Source: a virus. From it: a stretch of DNA of 43,537 bases. Within the stretch, counting starts at the first letter, position 1. Each line of letters starts with the position of its first letter. Under the pieces are notes generated by a model. The model ran no database searches and had not been told where the DNA came from. It saw nothing but the letters and a program-made list of their open reading frames with translations. The position numbers and the translations under genes are program-made. Of the stretch, positions 8,444 through 15,426 are shown in pieces. The stretch lies in the IMG/VR virus record IMGVR_UViG_3300042673_000425, positions 1-43,537 of that record; one strand, 5' to 3'.

Positions 8444-9442
8444 ATGTATGATGTTTACTACACAACCGCTGGAGGGCCTTGGTTCAATAGTGGTGCAGAT
8501 ATGTGGGTAACCGAATGGATAAAAGAAGTGGCACCTCATTTAGAAGTTAAGCCACTTCTTTTGTTTCATAGAAAGAGGCCCGATAATTACGAAGAATTTC
8601 CAATTGACATTGACCATATTTGGGAAACCAATGAGTTAGTTATTGACGAAATTCTAAAAGGTGCAAGAAACATTCATATATTACATGGACATTATACTCC
8701 TACGACCGCAATTCATAATAATTTAGATAAAATCAATTCAATTGTATTTCATAATTTGACAAAAGTGTCAATGATGTCACAAATAAATAAAGATGAATAT
8801 TTGCATTGGTATGGTAATTGGGAATGGGAAAGTGAATTGATAGATAAAATTAAAAATAAAGTTTGGGTAGGATTGTATCATTTTCCATACAAAACGGAAA
8901 ACTTACATCATATTCCAAACACATATCAGTTTACACATAATAAAGAATTAACAAATAATACTAAGATAGGATTTGCAGCAAGAGCAGAAGGTAGAAAGAA
9001 TTTGGAATATATAGACGGAATTGATTCATACATATCTACAAATTCAGAAACATTCAACAAGTATTATAGAAAAAAATATGGATATAAATTTGAAAAATCA
9101 AAAGTTTACAAATTTGACCATAAACATAAAGAAAGATTTTACGGATTAGATTGGGGAATATCACATTCTTGTTTTGAAAACGAACCATTTGGATATGGAA
9201 TTTTTGAAGCAATAGATTGGGGCAAACTACCAATATTACATACAAAATGGGTAGACTTAATTGACTACAAATACAAAGCAGATAGTGAGAAAACATTTAA
9301 AAAAACTTACGAAATGATTTGTAAAGATGACTATGAAACCCGTAAAATTGAATTTGACAAACTTAAAAAGTGGATGATGTCTAATTTCTCTAATAAAGAT
9401 GTATGGAAACAAAAACTTTTAGATATTTATAACGGAGATTAA
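8444..9442 (+). CDS. GT-B type glycosyltransferase (GT4-like)
   Basis: The 332-residue protein has the C-terminal signature of GT-B retaining glycosyltransferases. IGFAAR-EGRKNLEYIDG at ~175-192 resembles the start of the second Rossmann domain. SCFENEPFGYGIFEAIDWGKLPIL at ~242-265 matches the E-x7-E sugar-nucleotide motif followed by GxLPI. Donor and acceptor cannot be told from sequence. It starts 3 nt after the stop of the second fibre gene and ends 11 nt before the next tail gene, so it is transcribed with fibre genes. Glycosylation of a Ser/Thr-rich fibre is the simplest inference; modification of host surface glycans is the alternative. Confidence 0.75.
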   Translation: MYDVYYTTAGGPWFNSGADMWVTEWIKEVAPHLEVKPLLLFHRKRPDNYEEFPIDIDHIWETNELVIDEILKGARNIHILHGHYTPTTAIHNNLDKINSIVFHNLTKVSMMSQINKDEYLHWYGNWEWESELIDKIKNKVWVGLYHFPYKTENLHHIPNTYQFTHNKELTNNTKIGFAARAEGRKNLEYIDGIDSYISTNSETFNKYYRKKYGYKFEKSKVYKFDHKHKERFYGLDWGISHSCFENEPFGYGIFEAIDWGKLPILHTKWVDLIDYKYKADSEKTFKKTYEMICKDDYETRKIEFDKLKKWMMSNFSNKDVWKQKLLDIYNGD

Positions 9443-9453
9443 TACATAAAAAT

Positions 9454-11169
9454 ATGCCAAGGACAAACTTATCATTAGGAAATTTATTTAGAGCCGTTAG
9501 TGGTTCTGCAAGAAGTGGACAAGTATCATTAGGTGGATTATCAGGAAACACAAATGATAGTTCTTTAATTGGTTTTGCAACCGATTCGATTACAGTTACA
9601 CCACCTACATTTACATATATAGTAGAGAGTACAACTGAAAATGCACAATTTACATTTAACTCAACGGGTTCTTTATTTTATTCAAAAGTACAACAACAAT
9701 TGAATAACTATACTTGTTCTTTTAATAATGCAAATTTTACAACCGGTACAAGAACATCAGCTACAGGTCCATCAATTTTCCCAGTAACTCCAGCATCAAT
9801 CGCTGCATCCAATTATTCGGAAGCATCTGCAACATTAACTATGGCATATGCAGATGGATATAATTTAGCTGCAACAAACTACGGAACTGCATCAACAAAA
9901 ATATTATATGCAGTAGACGTTTATAATACAATTAACGAACCTGACTTTTGTTTATTATTTGGTACACAAATCGAATTAGCAAATGGTACAATGGTAAATG
10001 TTGAAGATTTGAATGTTGGAGACCAAATTAAATCATGGGTACCTGCAGGTCTACCGGATGAAAATTTAGACCCAGAAAGTGACCAAGTTGAATGGAGATT
10101 TTATTATTCGGATACTTTAGAAGGTTCTGCACAAAATGTAACAGTTACCGATTTGACTTTCAACTTTGCAGAAGGATATTTCTCACTTAATAATGGTTTA
10201 ATTAAAGCAACCGAAACTCACCCATTATATGTTTGGGATAATGAAATTGGTAAATATAAGTTTAAGAATGTAGGTGAAATTTTACCTGGAGATAAATTAG
10301 TAATGCAAGATGAAACGGAAGTTGAAGTTACTAATATCGAAATCGTAACAGATGATGTTGAGATTGTAACTGTGAATGTGGAAAATGCCGATGTATATAT
10401 TTCAAATGGTTTAATTTCACATAACAAAGGAACAACCACACAACCTTCTATACCTGCAAGTGGATTAAGATTATATGTTGACCCATCAAAAGCATCATCA
10501 ACGGCAGGTACTGCAACGGCAGACTGGTTAGACCTTTCGGGTTATAACACAGGTGTAAGACCTGCAGGTGTTGCAAACGCAGCAAGTATTACAGGTGGTA
10601 ACCCATCATATAATGCAGGCGCAAGTAGAAAAGAAAAATATTGGGCAGCTAATGGTACAACTCAATTCTGGTATAAAGATACTACTACAAATATCAATGG
10701 TGGTATTTCTCAATTTAATACTAATACCGGTACAATTCATATGTGGGTAAGACCTACAACAACATTGGGTACAAGTACAAGACACATTTTTGACTACGCA
10801 GGTTTTTATGGTTTAGCAATTGAATCATCTGATAGTTCTACTTTAAATAGAGTAAAATTCTATGGTAGTACATTAGGTAATAGTGCACAATTAACGACTT
10901 CATTATCAACAAACGTTTGGTATATGATATCAGCAACATTCCAACCATCAGGAACTGTAACAGTTTATGTAGACGGGACATCGGTAGGAACATTTACGGC
11001 AGCAGCATTCACTGCACCATCATCTACTAACTTCTTAACAATTGGTAGTAATAGTGCAAGAACAACATTTTGGAATGGACAAATAGGACCAGTATTGTTC
11101 TATAATGTATTACAAAATTCGACAAAAGTAACAGAAACATATAATTATTTCTCACCAACATACAAATAA
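9454..11169 (+). CDS. Tail protein with internal Hint (intein-like) domain and LamG-like lectin module
   Basis: The 571-residue protein has three parts. Residues 1-165 form a Gly/Ser-rich N-terminus (MPRTNLSLGNLFRAVSGSAR), probably for tail attachment. Residues 166-324 are a Hint domain: Cys166 opens block A (CLLFGTQIELANG, VEDLNVGDQI), TxxH is at T253-H256 (TETHPLYVW), and VYISNGLISHN ends in His323-Asn324. Residues ~335-571 resemble a LamG/concanavalin-like sugar-binding fold (LRLYVDPSKAS, TIHMWVRP, TVTVYVDGTSVG). The residue after the terminal Asn is Lys325, not Cys/Ser/Thr, so ordinary intein splicing is unlikely; this fits A-type bacterial intein-like domains, which can cleave. No homing endonuclease is present. 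Confidence 0.8.
   Translation: MPRTNLSLGNLFRAVSGSARSGQVSLGGLSGNTNDSSLIGFATDSITVTPPTFTYIVESTTENAQFTFNSTGSLFYSKVQQQLNNYTCSFNNANFTTGTRTSATGPSIFPVTPASIAASNYSEASATLTMAYADGYNLAATNYGTASTKILYAVDVYNTINEPDFCLLFGTQIELANGTMVNVEDLNVGDQIKSWVPAGLPDENLDPESDQVEWRFYYSDTLEGSAQNVTVTDLTFNFAEGYFSLNNGLIKATETHPLYVWDNEIGKYKFKNVGEILPGDKLVMQDETEVEVTNIEIVTDDVEIVTVNVENADVYISNGLISHNKGTTTQPSIPASGLRLYVDPSKASSTAGTATADWLDLSGYNTGVRPAGVANAASITGGNPSYNAGASRKEKYWAANGTTQFWYKDTTTNINGGISQFNTNTGTIHMWVRPTTTLGTSTRHIFDYAGFYGLAIESSDSSTLNRVKFYGSTLGNSAQLTTSLSTNVWYMISATFQPSGTVTVYVDGTSVGTFTAAAFTAPSSTNFLTIGSNSARTTFWNGQIGPVLFYNVLQNSTKVTETYNYFSPTYK
9949..10425 (+). other. Hint / bacterial-intein-like domain coding segment
   Basis: This segment encodes Cys166 to Asn324 (159 residues). 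It has the N-terminal Cys, block-B TxxH and C-terminal His-Asn of a mini-intein, but Lys at the +1 position. It lies between an attachment region and a lectin-like module. Confidence 0.8.
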
Positions 11170-11172
11170 GAT

Positions 11173-11205
11173 TTTGTTGTTTTGAGTTAAAAATGTATAT
11201 TTATA
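11173..11205 (+). promoter_or_regulatory. Promoter upstream of tail sheath (host-like -33 plus ATATTTATA)
   Basis: ATATTTATA at 11197-11205 lies 35 nt before the sheath start. A TTTG at 11173-11176 is 19 bp before the TATATTTA box, so this site could be read either as a host-type promoter or as the late motif. The leader contains AAGGAGAA at 11205-11212, one of the few Shine-Dalgarno-like runs in the window, although 28 nt from the ATG. Confidence 0.5.
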
Positions 11206-11240
11206 AGGAGAATTAATAAATTTAAATTAAAGCATATAAG

Positions 11241-13508
11241 ATGGCAGAAAAATTAGTATCGGCAGGTGTTTTCACAAGAGAAAATGACCTTTCATTCTTA
11301 CAACAAGGTGTAGCAGATATAGGTGCAGCATTCATTGGCCCTTTCAAAGAAGGTCCAGTAGTTCCAACAATCGTAAATTCACAAGCTGAATTCACTTCAT
11401 TATTTGGAGCAGCCGATGGAACATATTATACTCCATTGGCAGTACAAAATTATTTAAGAGAAGCAGGAACTGCAACTATTTGTAGAGTAGCTGGTGTAGG
11501 TGGATATACTGAAACAGCTCCTTTATTATTGACAGCAACCTCTGGTTCAGTATCAGCTAGTTTAGGTATTTTATTTAATACATCAGCAAGTGCAAACGCA
11601 GGTTTTGCAGGAGAAACACTAACAGATTTAGATGGTGGTGGTGATTTTAATTTATCAACTTTAGGTTCGGCATCTTTGGATGTAACTGATATAAATGATA
11701 TTGAAGCAGTATTTGGTAACTCTCCATTTGGAACTAAAGAAGCCTATGTTTACGGATTTTTCAAAAATAGTAATATAACATTTACTGCACAAACATCGGC
11801 ATCTGTAACAGTATTGGGTAATCAAAAATTTAGTGGTTCTTATGGAACCGGTGACGCTTGTGAGGCATTAACTCCAATGATTAAATCACAAACAATTAGT
11901 GGTGACAGATTTGATTTATTTCAATTTGAAACATTAGGAGTTGGTAATTCTGCAAATACAAAAGTAAAAATAGGTATTTCAAATATCAAACCAGCTGGTA
12001 CAGTAAACGGAACAGACTATGGTACATTTACAATTGTAGTAAGAGACTTTAAAGATACTGAAAGAAAAAAAGTTGTATTAGAAACTTATTCAAATATAAA
12101 CTTAGACCCAAATTCTCCAAACTTTATTAGTAGAGTAATCGGTGATAGAAAATTATCAATTGATTCTTTGGGTAAAATAACTGAAACTGGTGATTGGGTA
12201 AATAATTCTAAATATGTTAGAGTTGCAAATTTAAATTATAGTGCACCGGTACAAGCAGTTCCATTCGGACACTCAGCTTATACCCTACCAATATCTGCAT
12301 CTGCAGGAGTTGGAGCATTGGTTCCTAGAGTAACATTCGGAACAGGTTCAATAGACCAATCAGGAAGTATCTATTATGCAGGCATTGATTTAGATTTTAA
12401 TACGGATAATTCAATCTACTTAAAACCAATTCCAACAGGTGCTGGTATAGGTTCTAATTCAGTATTTGGATTGGATTCACTTACATCTACCACATCGGCA
12501 CTTACAAATTTAGTAGTAGGTGATGCAAGAGCACAATTTATAGTAGCATTCCAGGAAGGATTTGATGGTATGAATCCGGCAACTGTATCTAACTTAGGTG
12601 ATGCAATTACAACTGGAAACTCACAAGGTTTCGATTTAACAAATTCCACATCAAAAGGTTCAATTGCATATATGAAAGCAATTAACGCTTTATCTAACGC
12701 AGATGAATTTGACATTAATATGGTAATTGCACCAGGTGTTGTACAAAGATTACACTCATTCATTTCAACTGCATTAGTTGATTTATGTGAACAAAGAAGT
12801 GATTGTTTCTATATTATGGATGGTACAACTGCAGGAGATTCAATCGGCCAAGCTATAACAGCTGCATCCGCAATCGATTCTAACTATGTAGGTACTTACT
12901 ATCCTTGGGTTAAAACAATTGATATCAATACAAACAAATTAATCACAGTTCCACCATCAGTATTATTACCTGGCGTATTTGCAGCAAATGATAGAGTAGC
13001 AGCAGAATGGTTCGCACCAGCAGGTTTGAATAGAGGTGGTTTAGTAGGAGCAGTTAGTGTATTAAATAGATTAACTCAGTCTGAAAAAGATGAATTATAC
13101 GAAGGTAAAGTAAACCCAATCGTACAATTCCCAGGACAAGGTATTGTAGTATTCGGACAAAAGACATTACAAGATAGACCATCTGCATTAGATAGAATCA
13201 ATGTTAGAAGATTGTTGTTGACTGTTAGAAAATACATAGCATCTACTTCAAGATTCTTAGTATTCGAACAAAATACTTCAACAACAAGAAACACATTCTT
13301 AAATATTGTTAACCCTTATTTAGAATCAATCCAACAAAGACAAGGTTTGTACGCATTCCGTGTTGTAATGGACGAAACTAATAACACACCAGATGTAATT
13401 GATAGAAACATCCTTACAGGAGCTATCTTCTTACAACCAACTAAAACTGCTGAATTCATTCAAATTGATTTCAACATTTTACCAACTGGTGCAAGTTTTG
13501 GTGGATAA
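11241..13508 (+). CDS. gp18: Tail sheath protein (T4 gp18-like)
   Basis: The 755-residue protein is a contractile tail sheath subunit. The start AEKLVSAGVFTRENDLSFLQ is the typical opening of T4-like gp18, followed by GAAFIGPFKEGPVVPT and YLREAGTATICRVAG. The C-terminal part (NVRRLLLTVRKYIASTSRFLVFEQN, then NPYLESIQQRQGLYAFRVVMD and the terminal ADDFIQIDF-like strand) is the conserved sheath core that forms the handshake mesh. The variable middle (~100-450) is the outward-facing region. It lies immediately upstream of the tube gene, as in T4. The product polymerises around the tube on the baseplate and contracts during injection. Confidence 0.95.
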   Translation: MAEKLVSAGVFTRENDLSFLQQGVADIGAAFIGPFKEGPVVPTIVNSQAEFTSLFGAADGTYYTPLAVQNYLREAGTATICRVAGVGGYTETAPLLLTATSGSVSASLGILFNTSASANAGFAGETLTDLDGGGDFNLSTLGSASLDVTDINDIEAVFGNSPFGTKEAYVYGFFKNSNITFTAQTSASVTVLGNQKFSGSYGTGDACEALTPMIKSQTISGDRFDLFQFETLGVGNSANTKVKIGISNIKPAGTVNGTDYGTFTIVVRDFKDTERKKVVLETYSNINLDPNSPNFISRVIGDRKLSIDSLGKITETGDWVNNSKYVRVANLNYSAPVQAVPFGHSAYTLPISASAGVGALVPRVTFGTGSIDQSGSIYYAGIDLDFNTDNSIYLKPIPTGAGIGSNSVFGLDSLTSTTSALTNLVVGDARAQFIVAFQEGFDGMNPATVSNLGDAITTGNSQGFDLTNSTSKGSIAYMKAINALSNADEFDINMVIAPGVVQRLHSFISTALVDLCEQRSDCFYIMDGTTAGDSIGQAITAASAIDSNYVGTYYPWVKTIDINTNKLITVPPSVLLPGVFAANDRVAAEWFAPAGLNRGGLVGAVSVLNRLTQSEKDELYEGKVNPIVQFPGQGIVVFGQKTLQDRPSALDRINVRRLLLTVRKYIASTSRFLVFEQNTSTTRNTFLNIVNPYLESIQQRQGLYAFRVVMDETNNTPDVIDRNILTGAIFLQPTKTAEFIQIDFNILPTGASFGG

Positions 13509-13520
13509 TTTAGAAAATAG

Positions 13521-13529
13521 ATATTTATA
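13521..13529 (+). promoter_or_regulatory. Candidate late promoter ATATTTATA (tail tube)
   Basis: The motif lies 25 nt before the tube start at 13555. A TTTG at 13497-13500 inside the sheath gene is 19 bp before the aligned GATATTTA box. Confidence 0.5.
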
Positions 13530-13554
13530 TAAAAGAATTAAAAAATAAAGTAAA

Positions 13555-14046
13555 ATGCCAGAAATATTAGAGTTTGATAAAATTTTCTACCGTAATTTTG
13601 AGCCAAAGTTGGCAAACAGATTTATAATGGAAATTAACGGTATCGAATCGTACATTATCAAAACAGCACAAAGACCTACTGTTACATCAGAAGTGGTTGA
13701 ATTAGACCATATCAATGTTAAGAGAAAGATAAAGGGTAAAACAAATTGGGATGACTTAGAAATCACTCTATATGACCCAATCACTCCATCTGGAGCTCAA
13801 CAAGTAATGGATTGGGTTCGTTTATCACATGAGTCATTAACAGGTAGAGATGGATACGCTGCATTCTACAAAAAAGATATCAAATTTTGGTCATTAGGTC
13901 CAGTAGGAGATAAAGTAGAAGAGTGGACTTTAAAAGGTGCATTCATCATTCAAGCAAACTTTGGTGAAATGGATTGGTCAAATGCAACAGACCCAGTTTC
14001 AATCACATTAAGTTTAGCTTACGACTACGCTATCTTAGAATACTAA
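13555..14046 (+). CDS. gp19: Tail tube protein (T4 gp19-like)
   Basis: The 163-residue protein matches T4 gp19-type tube subunits in length and pattern: FEPKLANRFIMEINGIESYIIKTAQRP near the start, then VKRKIKGKTNWDDLEITLYDPI, and a C-terminal LKGAFIIQANFGEMDW segment. It forms the stacked hexameric rings of the inner tube. It directly follows the sheath gene and is followed by a strong terminator, so sheath and tube end a transcription unit, which suits the two most abundant tail proteins. Confidence 0.95.
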   Translation: MPEILEFDKIFYRNFEPKLANRFIMEINGIESYIIKTAQRPTVTSEVVELDHINVKRKIKGKTNWDDLEITLYDPITPSGAQQVMDWVRLSHESLTGRDGYAAFYKKDIKFWSLGPVGDKVEEWTLKGAFIIQANFGEMDWSNATDPVSITLSLAYDYAILEY

Positions 14047-14066
14047 TCGTATTAAAATTATAAAAC

Positions 14067-14096
14067 AAAGGGATACCCATAAAGTATCCCTTTTTT
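14067..14096 (+). terminator. Rho-independent terminator after tail tube gene
   Basis: A perfect 10-bp stem, AAAGGGATAC (14067-14076) with GTATCCCTTT (14084-14093), encloses a 7-nt loop, and the T run continues to 14096. This is the clearest terminator in the window. Confidence 0.85.
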
Positions 14097-14142
14097 ATTT
14101 TTTGAAAAACATAATATATATAATAAAGACAAAAGTTATATT

Positions 14143-14955
14143 ATGGAACAAAACATTGAACAACAAGTTACAAGGGGATTGGGTGGATTTCAACAACAAG
14201 GACAAAAGACATTCCCATTCCCAACAGAGGTTATTAGTTTACCATCGAAAGGATTATGTTATCCTGAATCATCTCCACTATCTAAAGGAGAAATTACAAT
14301 TAAGTTAATGACTGCAAAAGAAGAAGACATTTTGACTTCTACTAATTTAATTAAAAAAGGTATTCAATTAGATAAATTATTAGAATCTATCGTAGTTGAA
14401 CCTGGAGTACATATCAATGATTTATTGGTTGGTGATAAGAATGCAATATTAGTTACAAGTAGAATGTTAGCATTTGGTCCTGATTATCAAATATCAGTTA
14501 GAGATAATGGTTCTGGACAAGATGTTGAAGTTAATGTTGATTTATCACAAATACAGGTAAAAGAAGTAGACGAATCTTTATTAAATAGACAAAATGAATA
14601 CGAATATACATTACCTGTTTCAAAAACAACAATTAAATTTAAATTGTTAACACATGGTGATGAATTGGCAATAAATAAAGATATAGAGGCAACCGAAAAG
14701 GTTTTAAAACAAGGTAATGAAATTACCGCAAGATATAGAAGAATTATAGTAGAAGTTGGTGGAAATAAAGATTTAGGATTTATTAGTAATTTTGTAACAA
14801 ATCAATTACTTGCAGGTGATAGTAGAGGTTTGAGAAAGTATATGAAATCTATAACTCCTGATTTAGATTTAACATTCAACTACGAACATTCAGACGGTGA
14901 AATGGAGGCACTAAGAATCCCATTCGGGTTAAACTTTTTTTACCCTGCCGAGTAA
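14143..14955 (+). CDS. T4 gp26-like baseplate/tail assembly protein
   Basis: The 270-residue protein resembles the T4 baseplate protein family that includes gp26. It has LPSKGLCYPESSPLSKGEITIKLMTA near residues 33-58, EEDILTSTNLIKKGIQLDKLL after it, and an IPFGLNFF ending. In T4 gp26 acts during hub assembly. Here the gene sits between tube and tape measure, the usual place of tail-assembly chaperones. The last codons contain seven consecutive T (14935-14941), after which the +1 frame stays open into the next small gene, suggesting a frameshifted longer product. The start is the ATG at 14143. A smaller chaperone role rather than a structural one is possible. Confidence 0.65.
   Translation: MEQNIEQQVTRGLGGFQQQGQKTFPFPTEVISLPSKGLCYPESSPLSKGEITIKLMTAKEEDILTSTNLIKKGIQLDKLLESIVVEPGVHINDLLVGDKNAILVTSRMLAFGPDYQISVRDNGSGQDVEVNVDLSQIQVKEVDESLLNRQNEYEYTLPVSKTTIKFKLLTHGDELAINKDIEATEKVLKQGNEITARYRRIIVEVGGNKDLGFISNFVTNQLLAGDSRGLRKYMKSITPDLDLTFNYEHSDGEMEALRIPFGLNFFYPAE
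14934..14941 (+). other. Candidate +1 ribosomal frameshift site (C followed by seven T)
   Basis: In frame 0 this reads TTT TTT TAC (Phe265 Phe266 Tyr267), four codons before the stop. A +1 slip on TTT keeps perfect P-site pairing and enters a frame with no stop until 15155. The fusion would be 266 + 71 residues. Confidence 0.45.
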
Positions 14956-14989
14956 TTATTCAGTAGTTTTACATGAAAAAATATTTCAA

Positions 14990-15157
14990 ATGATATATTT
15001 TGCCAATGGTGGATTTAATTGGCAAGACCTATATTATATGCCTATTAAATTAAGAGAATTTTATTGGAGAGAATTGTTGAAAACAAAAGAATCAGAAAAA
15101 CAATCATACGAAAAGGCATCTAAAAAATCAAATACATCAAAAACATCTAGAAAGTAA
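14990..15157 (+). CDS. Small tail-assembly protein, possibly expressed by frameshift from the upstream gene
   Basis: From the ATG at 14990 the product is 55 residues: MIYFANGGFNWQDLYYMPIK, then LREFYWRELLKTKE and a Lys/Ser-rich tail. The same frame is open upstream without a stop back to the T run at 14935-14941, and the extra residues (for example VVLHEKIFQ just before Met) look like part of the same domain rather than random sequence. It may therefore be made as an extension of the preceding gp26-like protein, as with the G/GT chaperones of long-tailed phages, or as a separate protein. It lies two genes before the tape measure. Family assignment is tentative. Confidence 0.6.
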   Translation: MIYFANGGFNWQDLYYMPIKLREFYWRELLKTKESEKQSYEKASKKSNTSKTSRK

Positions 15158-15165
15158 TATTTATA
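15157..15165 (+). promoter_or_regulatory. Candidate late promoter ATATTTATA
   Basis: The motif overlaps the stop of the upstream small gene and lies 12 nt before the start at 15178. No TTTG box is visible. Confidence 0.45.
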
Positions 15166-15177
15166 CTAAAGTATTTT

Positions 15178-15426
15178 ATGCCTAAACAAAGATTGATTGA
15201 AATGAGTGTTTTTAATAGATTATTAAATCTATTCTTAAAAGCAAAATCTAATAATAGAGAACAATCTTTTATAAGAGATATATCTAAAAAAGACCCACAG
15301 TTGGGAAAGTTATATTCTATTTGGAATGATAGAATGGATGATGCATTAATTTCTATGAAAAATACTTTACAAAAGCAAGGATTGTCAACTAAAGAAATTG
15401 ACAAAATTTTGAATAAAAATTACTAA
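15178..15426 (+). CDS. Small helical protein of unknown function upstream of tape measure
   Basis: An 82-residue, Lys-rich, apparently all-helical protein (MPKQRLIEMSVFNRLLNLFL, then KDPQLGKLYSIWNDRMDDALISMKNTL). I do not recognise a family. It follows a candidate late promoter by 12 nt and its stop overlaps the next start by one base (TAATG), so it is probably co-translated with the tape measure. A tape-measure chaperone or a small tail component are both possible. Confidence 0.6.
   Translation: MPKQRLIEMSVFNRLLNLFLKAKSNNREQSFIRDISKKDPQLGKLYSIWNDRMDDALISMKNTLQKQGLSTKEIDKILNKNY

Noticed and set aside
9949-10425. Canonical self-splicing intein
   Set aside because: The residue after His-Asn is Lys, not Cys/Ser/Thr, so extein ligation by the standard mechanism is not expected.
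14934-14942. Classic -1 slippery heptamer T TTT TTA
   Set aside because: The heptamer is present but its codon phasing does not match X XXY YYZ, and a -1 shift would not enter the frame of the downstream gene; only +1 (or -2) does.
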